Shown piece after piece: positions 24,471-32,252 of a DNA stretch of 64,000 bases. The notes below the pieces were generated by a model. It searched no databases. It was not told the origin of the DNA and saw nothing but the letters and a program-made list of their open reading frames with translations. The translations under genes and the position numbers were made by a program. The first letter of the stretch is position 1; every line of letters starts with the position of its first letter. The stretch comes from Mycobacterium sp. MBM (GTDB lineage Bacteria; Actinomycetota; Actinomycetes; Mycobacteriales; Mycobacteriaceae): contig JAKJHY010000012.1 in NCBI GenBank assembly GCA_021648845.1, forward strand, positions 124,001 to 188,000. Reading direction: 5' to 3'.

Positions 24471-25964
24471 TCAGAGTGATTGCGTCAGCTCGACGTGTGT
24501 ATCGTCGCGCCGGGTTATCACGTAATCATGAGGATCCAAGCGGGATAGTTCTCTCATAAACTGGGTCGCGAAACCTGGGTACATCGTGCCGTTGTAGCCG
24601 TCCTCGGTCAAATACCAACTGCTGCACCCCGAATTCCAAGTCGTTCGTCGAAGGCGGCGCTGAATTTCGGAGTGATAGCGGTCCTGACGATCCTCCCTCA
24701 CATCCAAAGTGCCGATGTCATTTTGCTGAAGGAGCTTGATCGCCTTGACTATATAGTCAATTGCAGCCTCCATATATACGAGCGCCGAGTTGTGGCCTGG
24801 CCCGGAATTCGGTCCGAAAGTGAAGAATAAGTTCGGATACCCGGCCACGCTCACGCTCTTGAAGGCAAATGTCCCCTGAGACCATTCATCGCCGAGCTTC
24901 CGACCGCCGAGGCCGCTAATCGGGAACGGGGTGCCACGTTTGGCCACATCGAAGCCAGTGGCAAATACGATACAGTCCACTTCGTGCTCGACACCGTCGG
25001 CGGTCCGAACACCGTTGGGTGACAATGTGGCGATCGGCCAGCTGATCAGCTTGCAGTTATCCGCCTGTAGCGCAGGGTAATAATCACTGGTCATGAGCAT
25101 GCGCTTGCATCCAGGCCTGAAATGGGGCGTCAACTGACGTCTCAACCAGGAGTCTTTCACCTGCCGACGGAGATGAGCCTTGGCCGCCAGCTGTATCGCG
25201 GACGTCGCGGCGGTGTTCCAGACCATACCCACTGCCATCACTTCGTGGGCCCAAAACCACGCGTCGCGGAGCGCTTGTTCGCTCACCGGCAGGTGTGTGA
25301 AGGTCGAACGCGCCCAGGCCGGATGCCTGAAGTTCACCCTGGGCAACACCCAGCCGGGCGTTCTCTGGAAGACTTTGACCGAGGCAGCCGACTTTACGAG
25401 CTCGGGAATGATCTGAACCGCGCTCGCGCCTGTCCCGATGACTGCAACCCTCTTACCGCCGAGATCGTAGCCATGGTCCCATCGAGCGCTGTGGATCTTT
25501 TTTCCACCGTACGAGTCAATACCCCGAATATCGGGAAAGCTGGCGTTGGCAAGTGGTCCACTGGCCATCACAACTGACCGGGTGTGATACCGCTTTCCAT
25601 CTGCCGTGTCGGCCATCCAGATGCCGGCACTCTCATCGAATTCCAAGGCAGTCACGTCGGTATCAAACTGGATGAACCGGGCAAGATCGTACTTGTCGAC
25701 CATATCGTCGATATATTCGAGGATCTCAGCGCTCCCCGAGTAGGTACGAGTCCAGCCCGGATTCGGCTCGAACGAGTAGGAGTAGAGAAGCGAGGGAATA
25801 TCGCAGGCCGCACCGGGATAAGTATTGTCTCGCCAGGTGCCTCCGACGCGATCTGACCGTTCCAGGATGACGAAGTCATCCGTGCCCTCTTGAAGCAGTC
25901 TGATCGCCGCACCGATACCTGCGAACCCGGCGCCGACGATCAACGTCGTCGTGGTGCCTGTCAT
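24471..25964 (-). CDS. Baeyer-Villiger / flavin-containing monooxygenase (first of three)
   Basis: This 497-residue enzyme has the FAD motif LIVGAGFAGIGAA, a GGTWRDNTYPGAACD segment, the fingerprint YGGKKIHSARWD (Tyr in place of the usual Phe) and the NADPH motif VIGTGASAVQII. It shares ATGA with the stop of the ferritin-like gene upstream, so translation is coupled. Three such enzymes in series may act on different chain lengths or regioisomers of one substrate class, or may reflect gene amplification. Confidence 0.9.
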   Translation of the reverse strand: MTGTTTTLIVGAGFAGIGAAIRLLQEGTDDFVILERSDRVGGTWRDNTYPGAACDIPSLLYSYSFEPNPGWTRTYSGSAEILEYIDDMVDKYDLARFIQFDTDVTALEFDESAGIWMADTADGKRYHTRSVVMASGPLANASFPDIRGIDSYGGKKIHSARWDHGYDLGGKRVAVIGTGASAVQIIPELVKSAASVKVFQRTPGWVLPRVNFRHPAWARSTFTHLPVSEQALRDAWFWAHEVMAVGMVWNTAATSAIQLAAKAHLRRQVKDSWLRRQLTPHFRPGCKRMLMTSDYYPALQADNCKLISWPIATLSPNGVRTADGVEHEVDCIVFATGFDVAKRGTPFPISGLGGRKLGDEWSQGTFAFKSVSVAGYPNLFFTFGPNSGPGHNSALVYMEAAIDYIVKAIKLLQQNDIGTLDVREDRQDRYHSEIQRRLRRTTWNSGCSSWYLTEDGYNGTMYPGFATQFMRELSRLDPHDYVITRRDDTHVELTQSL

Positions 25965-26884
25965 TTGGCAACCGGTTCGTAGGTCAGTTCGTCCGTCCAG
26001 GATGGCGGCCGACCGAAAATCTGAACAGGGAAAACATCGATCGCATTGCCAAGGCGCTGAGACACGAAGTGCAGAGGCTGGGACCGCTTGATGGACGACG
26101 ACATGTGCGCCTTCAAGATGTGATAGCCGGGCACCCTCCGCGTATGCTCACTGCGATCGCCGACATTGGCATACCGCGTCACTGCGTTGTATAACTTCTC
26201 CTCGGACAGACCCATAGCGTTGAGATTCATCAACATGCGCGTCAGGAGCGGGATATACAGCAACGCGCCGGTGAGAATGCGCGGGTCGACAAGAGCACCC
26301 GCAGTTTGAATGGCGTGGATTCGCATCGGGCTGGCGCCCAGGTCATTCAAGACCTGGAAGCCAACCGCGAGATGCCTTGATTCGTCGCTGTTGACCTTGT
26401 TGAACACCTCCCCGCACACAGGGTCGTCAACCTCATCGAGGAGAAACTTCAGCAGCGCTCCATCGAGCGCAGTCTCCAGTGCCGGAATCGCGGCCCCGAT
26501 GACGGTCAGGGGCAGGGCTTCCGCATAACGGTCCAGCCATTCGATGACCAGCCGAATATTCTTGTTCGGGACCGGTTTCTCGCCTTCCTCGAGCATGCCC
26601 CAGCGACGCATCAAGGCAAGTTCGGCATTGGCGTGACGCTGCTCCTCGGCGTGAAAGTAACGGTAAATGTCTCCGAGCGCTTCGAATGGCGCCTTTGGAG
26701 CCATCGCGGCGAAGGCACGTGCTCCAACATGCTCAATCCACACCACGTCGGACATGAATTGCTTGAGTTTGGGACGCTGTTCATCGGTGATCAGTTCCGC
26801 GCCAGGGGCGTTCCAATCGATATCGGCAAGAGCCCATTGCTTGTTTTTGATTGTCTCGAGCATGTCACTGTATGCGAAAGCCAT
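25961..26884 (-). CDS. Ferritin-like diiron-type protein
   Basis: This 307-residue, mostly helical protein has two ExxH pairs suited to a diiron site: AEEQRHAN and NSDESRHLAVGF. Additional Glu residues lie upstream (WIEHVGARAF) and at ALETALDG. Such ferritin-like proteins of mycobacteria accompany monooxygenase genes and may be oxygenases or desaturases, but the activity is unknown. The Met at 26884 with a GAGGAG site is chosen; the longer frame overlaps the SDR gene. It is coupled to the first monooxygenase by ATGA. Confidence 0.75.
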   Translation of the reverse strand: MAFAYSDMLETIKNKQWALADIDWNAPGAELITDEQRPKLKQFMSDVVWIEHVGARAFAAMAPKAPFEALGDIYRYFHAEEQRHANAELALMRRWGMLEEGEKPVPNKNIRLVIEWLDRYAEALPLTVIGAAIPALETALDGALLKFLLDEVDDPVCGEVFNKVNSDESRHLAVGFQVLNDLGASPMRIHAIQTAGALVDPRILTGALLYIPLLTRMLMNLNAMGLSEEKLYNAVTRYANVGDRSEHTRRVPGYHILKAHMSSSIKRSQPLHFVSQRLGNAIDVFPVQIFGRPPSWTDELTYEPVAK

Positions 26885-26897
26885 TTTCCCTGCTCCT

Positions 26898-27752
26898 CTA
26901 CTCGGCTGAATCGTTCCATGAGGCCATGCGCTCCACGAGGCCCAGCGTGCGAGTAAAGGGGCCGGGTAGGGCTCTCTTGAGTTGCCACAAGACTTTGGCA
27001 TCGAGTTGGGGTACTACATAAATTTGTCCGCGATCGTGCGCGTTCAACGTCGTTCGAGCAACGTGCTGTGGCGAAATGCCGGTCCATTTCATCAGGTTGG
27101 CCGCGAGTCTTGCAGCCGCCTCGTCGATTTGAGGATTGTTGACGATGTTCGTCTTCACGAAGGTGGGGCAAAGCACTGTGACGTTGATGTCAGTACCGCT
27201 CAGTTCGGCCGCCAATGTCTCCGACAGAGCGAGCACCCCGGCCTTGCTCACGTTGTAAGCCGCCATCCGAGGGGCCGAGCCAAAGCTCGCTGCCGACGCC
27301 ACATTGATGACTCCGCCATGCCCATTGCTGCGGAGCCGAGGCACAAAAGTCTCGCAGCCGTAGATAACGCCCCAGAGGTTGACAGAAATCGCCGCGTTCC
27401 AGTCCTCGATCGACGTCGCGCCGATGCGGTTGCCGCCCGCACCGATTCCGGCGTTGTTGATGACGAGGCTCGCAGCCTTCTCGAACCAGTCTTCGCTCAC
27501 ATCAGCGAGGTTGCGGACCTGCTCAAGATCGGTGACATCGCATTCGATGTCGAAGCCCTCGCCGCCAGCCTGCCTCACCAACTCTGCCGACTCTTTTGCA
27601 GTGACGGGATCTTTGTCGGCGCACACCACGCGTCCACCTCGGCGCGCAAGCTCCACGGCGAATGCGCGGCCGATACCGCTTCCTGCGCCCGTGACGACTG
27701 CATCGGCGCGGTGCGTTCTGCCTGGTGCGCCGCCGAAGGGCAGCAATCTCAT
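26898..27752 (-). CDS. Short-chain dehydrogenase/reductase (SadH-like)
   Basis: This 284-residue classical SDR has the cofactor loop TGAGSGIG near residue 21, NNAGIG in the middle, a catalytic Ser in NVASAASFG and the YNVSK motif (Tyr-x3-Lys). It would interconvert an alcohol and a ketone with NAD(P). It is the first gene of the minus-strand run and divergent from a TetR gene. SadH of the mymA operon is a plausible homologue. It likely makes the ketone used by the Baeyer-Villiger enzymes downstream. Confidence 0.88.
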   Translation of the reverse strand: MRLLPFGGAPGRTHRADAVVTGAGSGIGRAFAVELARRGGRVVCADKDPVTAKESAELVRQAGGEGFDIECDVTDLEQVRNLADVSEDWFEKAASLVINNAGIGAGGNRIGATSIEDWNAAISVNLWGVIYGCETFVPRLRSNGHGGVINVASAASFGSAPRMAAYNVSKAGVLALSETLAAELSGTDINVTVLCPTFVKTNIVNNPQIDEAAARLAANLMKWTGISPQHVARTTLNAHDRGQIYVVPQLDAKVLWQLKRALPGPFTRTLGLVERMASWNDSAE

Positions 27753-27811
27753 CCGTCTGCCTTTCGGGTCGCGACATGGACGTCTGCTGTGGGGAAACTC
27801 TCATCTGGGGG

Positions 27812-27851
27812 CACCAGCCACCATTGGTGTCGCATGCCACCAGTTTGGTGG
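27812..27851. promoter_or_regulatory. CACCA/TGGTG inverted repeats in the SDR-tetR divergent region
   Basis: CACCA (27812-27816) pairs with TGGTG (27825-27829), and CCACCA (27837-27842) pairs with TGGTGG (27846-27851). Two related palindromes between divergent SDR and TetR genes fit an operator region for the TetR protein controlling the cluster. Confidence 0.45.
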
Positions 27852-27880
27852 TGGAACGAGCACCTTGTCAAGATGGAGAG

Positions 27881-28513
27881 GTGCGGTCGAGAAACAAGCG
27901 CTGGGGTGGTCGGACCGGGGCCGAGCGTCGTGCCGAGCGACGGCAGCAATTGATCGAGGCCGCAACCGAGATTTGGAGTGAGAGCGGTTGGGCCGCGGTC
28001 ACTATGCGCGGCGTATGCGCCCGCACAGGGCTGAACGATCGATACTTCTACGAGGGCTTCAAGACGCGCGATGAGCTGCTCGTTGCTGCGTGGGATGGCG
28101 TCCGCAATGACATGCTCGGCGAGGTCGCCGCGCTCTTCAACGAGCGTGCGAATCGGCCGCCGATCGAAACCATCACCGCGGCGATCACCATCGTGGTCGA
28201 CCGGATCGCACGCGATCCCGGCCGGGCACGCATCCTCCTCGCTCAGCATGTCGGTAGCTCACCGCTACAAGACCGCCGCGCCGTGGCGCTACAGGAAGCA
28301 ACGCAGTTGGTCGTTGAGGCAAGCCGGCCACACCTCCGACAAGATGCCGACGAGATAGCCCTTCGCATGGACACCCTGATCGCTGTCGGGGGATTCGTCG
28401 AAGTCATCACCGCCTGGCACTCCGGTTTGCTTGCGGTGACCGAGAAAGAAGTGGTCGCGCACACCAGCAGACTTGCTGAAACCCTGGCTCAACGCTATGT
28501 CATCAGCGACTGA
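27881..28513 (+). CDS. TetR-family regulator
   Basis: This protein of about 210 residues has a TetR N-terminal helix-turn-helix (RRQQLIEAATEIWSESGW, VTMRGVCARTGLNDRYFYEGFKTRDELL). The C-terminal half is helical and variable and probably binds an acyl-CoA or other ligand of the pathway. I choose the GTG at 27881 because it is preceded by GGAGAG; the open frame to 27725 would cover the intergenic palindromes. It is divergent from the SDR that begins the 14-gene run and is its likely repressor. Confidence 0.87.
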   Translation: MRSRNKRWGGRTGAERRAERRQQLIEAATEIWSESGWAAVTMRGVCARTGLNDRYFYEGFKTRDELLVAAWDGVRNDMLGEVAALFNERANRPPIETITAAITIVVDRIARDPGRARILLAQHVGSSPLQDRRAVALQEATQLVVEASRPHLRQDADEIALRMDTLIAVGGFVEVITAWHSGLLAVTEKEVVAHTSRLAETLAQRYVISD

Positions 28514-28647
28514 TCGAGGCTCACAACAGGCCAGCCAGCCCCGTGGCGATCGCTGCGAACCGCATTTGCGGGTCCGACCGCCACCTTCACCGGCCACCGA
28601 GCACCGAATCCGTGAGTCACCGACGCGTCGCACCCTGTTCGGAAGGA

Positions 28648-28676
28648 GCGACGCAGGAACGGTGCTCCTGCGTCGC
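28648..28676. terminator. Hairpin between convergent tetR and metal-hydrolase genes
   Basis: GCGACGCAGGA (28648-28658) and TCCTGCGTCGC (28666-28676) form an 11-bp perfect stem with a 7-nt loop. It lies between two converging genes and could terminate both, although no U-tract follows, which is common in mycobacteria. Confidence 0.6.
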
Positions 28677-28694
28677 CGCACTTCCGCATCTTTG

Positions 28695-29564
28695 CTATCC
28701 CGACGAAGCGATAACTCGCTGTGAACCGTCTTGGTCGAACAGTTCTTTGCTCCAATGCTCCAGGACCGCGGCGCTGTCCCAATCATCAGGATGGAAACCC
28801 GGGCGATTGTAGGAACGGAAACGCCGCAGCGCATCGGCGGTGAACATCGGGGTGCGACTAAAGCGGTACAGACTGCGCACCAGGGTGACCGGGTTATATG
28901 AGGCTCTATCAGCGGCCATAGACAAGGCAGTCTGCAGAATGAGCTCGCCGAACAGAATTACTGAAGCGATCCGCATGCCCCGTACACGGGTGCGCTCGGT
29001 TGCTCCCACCAGCCGATAGACATCAAAGGCAACCGCTTTGTGCTCCGACTCCTCGAAGGCATGCCACAGCAGAATCGGTCGAACCTCTGTCTGGCCGATG
29101 AGCTTCTGGGCGTCTTCGCTGGTAAGAATGATTTCTGCCAGCGTAGCGGTGTAGTGCTCCAACGCGGAGGTCATGGACAGCCGCATTTCCGGCGAAAAGC
29201 GCCGTTCCAATCGCTTGATCAAGCGTCCGACATGACGGTCGATTCGCGCGGTCGGATAACCCATGACCTGGAGTCGCTCGTTTAGGAGACGATGCTGGTG
29301 TCGATGTGTGGCCTCTTGTCCGATGAAACCCTTGACCGCTGTCTCTAGTTGGGGATCGTCGATGGAACTCTGGAAGTTCCTGACCGAGCGGATGAAGAAA
29401 TCCTCGCCTTCCGGGAACGTCGCAGAAAGCACCGAGATGAAATGGCTCATCACCAGGTCGCCATCGACAAAATGTTGCCGCTTCGTGGAGGTCGGCATCG
29501 GAAACCGAACGCGCCTGGGTTTTGGCAGCACCCGGGTCGGGGTCGGGGCTTGATCGTCCGACAT
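28695..29564 (-). CDS. Metal-dependent hydrolase (PF10118 family)
   Basis: This 289-residue protein resembles the PF10118 predicted metal-dependent hydrolases. It has FIGQEATHRHQH in the first half and LLWHAFEESEHKAVAFDVY in the second, giving repeated Glu and His ligands in a ferritin-like helical frame. The true reaction of the family is unclear. A GAGGAAGGA site precedes the ATG at 29564. It is transcribed divergently from a frameshifted TetR gene, with a 7-bp palindrome between them. Confidence 0.8.
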   Translation of the reverse strand: MSDDQAPTPTRVLPKPRRVRFPMPTSTKRQHFVDGDLVMSHFISVLSATFPEGEDFFIRSVRNFQSSIDDPQLETAVKGFIGQEATHRHQHRLLNERLQVMGYPTARIDRHVGRLIKRLERRFSPEMRLSMTSALEHYTATLAEIILTSEDAQKLIGQTEVRPILLWHAFEESEHKAVAFDVYRLVGATERTRVRGMRIASVILFGELILQTALSMAADRASYNPVTLVRSLYRFSRTPMFTADALRRFRSYNRPGFHPDDWDSAAVLEHWSKELFDQDGSQRVIASSG

Positions 29565-29588
29565 TTGAGGTCCTTCCTCGAAGTTTGG

Positions 29589-29612
29589 ATCTGACTTTAT
29601 GCCTTGTCAGAT
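29589..29612. promoter_or_regulatory. Operator-like palindrome, metal hydrolase / tetR
   Basis: ATCTGAC (29589-29595) and GTCAGAT (29606-29612) make a perfect 7-bp inverted repeat with a 10-bp AT-rich spacer in the 69-bp divergent intergenic region, a natural TetR operator position. Confidence 0.5.
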
Positions 29613-29633
29613 AAGACTGCCAGACTGTAGGAC

Positions 29634-30307
29634 ATGAGTCCAGCACGTGTCTATGGCGGGCTGTCCGCAACTCAACGCGATGCACAGCGTCGCGTGATGT
29701 TGATTGATGCCGCGGTCTCAATCATGGGCACCCACGGAGCTACCGCGTGCACCGTGACCGCCGTGTGTGCGAAATCAGGAGTGACGAGCCGGTACTTCTA
29801 CCAACAGTTTCGCGATCGAGACGCGCTCTTGCGTGCGGTATTTGCCAAGATCTCCACTACCTTCCAAGCGGTGATAACCAGCGCCATTCCGGACGACACG
29901 GTTGCTCCTCAAGAACTGGCTTACGCTCCGATCAAGGCCCTGGTTCAGGTGATCGAGAACGATCCCCGCATGGCCCGCATACTGTTTGTCGAGTCGGGCG
30001 CAGAACCCCTCCTTCGGCAGCTGCGAAGCGATCTGATACCGATTTTGCGGAGCTGGTGCTCAGAGAGGCCCGCTTGCACCTCGATATACCCAGCGATGTG
30101 CTCCAAGTCGCAGATCTCGCCGCTACCTACGGTGTCGGGGGCCTGTTCGAGATACTCCGTCGCTGGATAGATGGACAACTGAACCTCTCGACTGAAATGC
30201 TCATCGAGCACTGTGCGGGTTTTCTCGGCATTCTCGGCCTGTATACCCTCGGACAGGCGCCTGATCAGGCCGCTCCGCCGCTGGCCAAAGCCGAGGAGAC
30301 CCGATAG
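29634..30307 (+). pseudogene. TetR-family regulator with a frameshift
   Basis: The N-terminal TetR domain is read from ATG 29634 (VMLIDAAVSIMGTHGATAC, VCAKSGVTSRYFYQQFRDRDALL). After about residue 130 that frame degrades into Ser/Cys/Pro-rich sequence and stops at 30170. The natural C-terminal half continues in another frame to 30307 (FAELVLREARLHLD, TYGVGGLFEILRRWIDGQL). The switch lies near 30025-30050 and is what a single-base deletion would give. The regulator is probably inactive unless the sequence contains an error. Confidence 0.8.
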
Positions 30308-30650
30308 ATTCTGGCCGACCGGCGTTATGCACTACTCGGTTGGCTGAAGGGCATGGCGCGACACTGACAATCGCTGCGGGTGTTCACCCGAGATCGCGAA
30401 CCGTAGACTCCACGCGCGCCGGACGAGGAACTCGATACGACCTCGCACGGGCCCTGTGTGCCGTCCCTCCCCAGTCAATTCCTTCGATCGCTCGATCTGC
30501 AGCGAACGCACCGCTTCGATCCTCGCCATTCGACGGAACCACGGCGCGGAACAAATCCGACGCCCGCCTGCGCCGTTGTCACCTGATGTTAATTGCGGCT
30601 AACATCAGCGCCTAGTAGATCGACGTCGATGCTCGCCCGGAAGGAAAACT
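30308..30650. other. 343-bp intergenic region before the carboxylase operon
   Basis: I see no credible gene here. It contains the 9-bp inverted repeat at 30583-30608 and the ribosome-binding site GGAAGGA before the TTG at 30651. It also marks the upward step in GC content. Confidence 0.55.
30583..30608. promoter_or_regulatory. Perfect 9-bp inverted repeat upstream of the carboxylase operon
   Basis: CTGATGTTA (30583-30591) and TAACATCAG (30600-30608) flank an 8-bp spacer, 42 bp before the accD-like start. The size and symmetry fit a TetR-family operator; the TetR encoded at the end of this operon (37300) is the obvious candidate. Confidence 0.6.
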
Positions 30651-32252
30651 TTGGTACAGGTCCTGCCCGATCGGGTCGACGACACCGCGCCCGGCTATCT
30701 CAAGAACCGCGAAGGACTGAGCGCGCAACTCGACACCATCGCGGAGCAACTGGCGCTGGTCAACGGCGGCGGCGGCGCGAAATACGTTGCGCGCCACCGT
30801 AAGCGGGGCAAGCTGCTTGTCCGCGAGCGCATCGAGCTGATGCTCGACCCCGACACGGCGTTCCTCGAACTATGCCCCTTCGCCGCCTGGGGCAGTAAGT
30901 TCCCCGTCGGCGGTAGCGTGGTGGTAGGCATCGGCGTGGTCGAGGGCATCGAGTCGATGATCATCGCCCACGACCCCACCGTCCGCGGCGGCGCATCGAA
31001 CCCTTATACCTTCCGCAAGGTGTTCCGCGGCATGGCCATCGCGCGGGAGAACCGACTGCCCATCATCAACATCGTCGAATCTGGCGGCGCCGACCTGCCC
31101 ACACAGGCAGAGATCTTCGTGCCCGGCGGACAGCTGTTCCACGACTTGACCCAGCACAGCGCAGCGGGGCTGCCGACACTGGCCCTGGTCTTCGGCAACT
31201 CGACCGCGGGAGGTGCGTACGTCCCGGGCATGTGCGACTACGTCGTGATGGTGCGCAACCGTTCCAAGGTGTTCCTCGGCGGTCCGCCGCTGGTCAAGAT
31301 GGCCACGGGCGAGGTCTCCGATGACGAGTCGCTCGGCGGCGCCGACATGCACGCCCGCACCTCGGGGCTGGCCGATTACATGGCCGAGGACGAGCAGGAT
31401 GCGATCCGCATCGGCCGTCGCATCATGGCGCGGCTCAACTGGCGGAAGAACGGCCCCGGACCCACCACGCCGCCGCACCCACCGGTGCACGACCCCGATC
31501 AGCTGCTCGGCATCGCGTCGGTCGATCCGAAGGTGCCCTTCGACCCCCGCGACGTCATCGCCCGAGTGGTCGACGGCTCGGCCTTCGACGAGTTCAAACC
31601 TCTCTACGGCACGTCACTCGTCACCGGCTGGGCCTCGATCCACGGCTTCCCGGTCGGCATCCTCGCAAACGCACGGGGCATCCTGTTCAGTGAGGAGGCC
31701 GAGAAAGGTTCGCAGTTCATCCAACTGGCAAATCAGATCGACACCCCCCTCATCTTCCTGCAGAACACCACCGGTTTCATGGTCGGTGCCGAGTACGAAC
31801 AGGGCGGCATCATCAAGGACGGCGCCAAGATGATCAACGCCGTATCAAACAGCACGGTCCCCCACGTGACCATCACCATGGGTGCGTCCTACGGTGCCGG
31901 GAACTACGGCATGTGCGGGCGATCGTACTCACCGCGTTTCCTATTCGCTTGGCCTAACTCGAAGTCGGCCGTGATGGGTCCGGCGCAACTGGCCGGAGTG
32001 CTGTCCATCGTGGCGCGCGAGTCCGCCGCCGACCGCGGGCTGCCCTTCGACGAGCAGGCCGACGCCCATATGCGCGCCGCCGTCGAGGAACAGATCGAGC
32101 GCGAATCCGTCGCACTGGCCAACAGCGGCCGACTTTACGACGACGGGATCATCGATCCCCGCGATACGCGGACCGTTCTCGGGTTCTGCCTGTCGGTGAT
32201 CCACAACGGCGAGGTCCGTGGCCAGCGTGGCTACGGCGTGTTCCGGATGTGA
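30651..32252 (+). CDS. Acyl-CoA carboxylase beta subunit (carboxyltransferase)
   Basis: This 533-residue protein has the two-domain crotonase-like fold of biotin-dependent carboxyltransferases. It contains IVESGGADLPTQAE, GNSTAGGAYVPGM and FLGGPPLVKMATGE in the N-domain, and FLQNTTGFMVG with TMGASYGAGNYGMCGR in the C-domain. It moves carboxylate from biotin to an acyl-CoA. The start is TTG 30651 with GGAAGGA before it. It overlaps the alpha subunit gene by GTGA, as expected for a complex. Size and neighbours resemble AccD2 of M. tuberculosis, or AtuC/LiuB-type enzymes for methylcrotonyl- or geranyl-CoA. Confidence 0.92.
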   Translation: MVQVLPDRVDDTAPGYLKNREGLSAQLDTIAEQLALVNGGGGAKYVARHRKRGKLLVRERIELMLDPDTAFLELCPFAAWGSKFPVGGSVVVGIGVVEGIESMIIAHDPTVRGGASNPYTFRKVFRGMAIARENRLPIINIVESGGADLPTQAEIFVPGGQLFHDLTQHSAAGLPTLALVFGNSTAGGAYVPGMCDYVVMVRNRSKVFLGGPPLVKMATGEVSDDESLGGADMHARTSGLADYMAEDEQDAIRIGRRIMARLNWRKNGPGPTTPPHPPVHDPDQLLGIASVDPKVPFDPRDVIARVVDGSAFDEFKPLYGTSLVTGWASIHGFPVGILANARGILFSEEAEKGSQFIQLANQIDTPLIFLQNTTGFMVGAEYEQGGIIKDGAKMINAVSNSTVPHVTITMGASYGAGNYGMCGRSYSPRFLFAWPNSKSAVMGPAQLAGVLSIVARESAADRGLPFDEQADAHMRAAVEEQIERESVALANSGRLYDDGIIDPRDTRTVLGFCLSVIHNGEVRGQRGYGVFRM

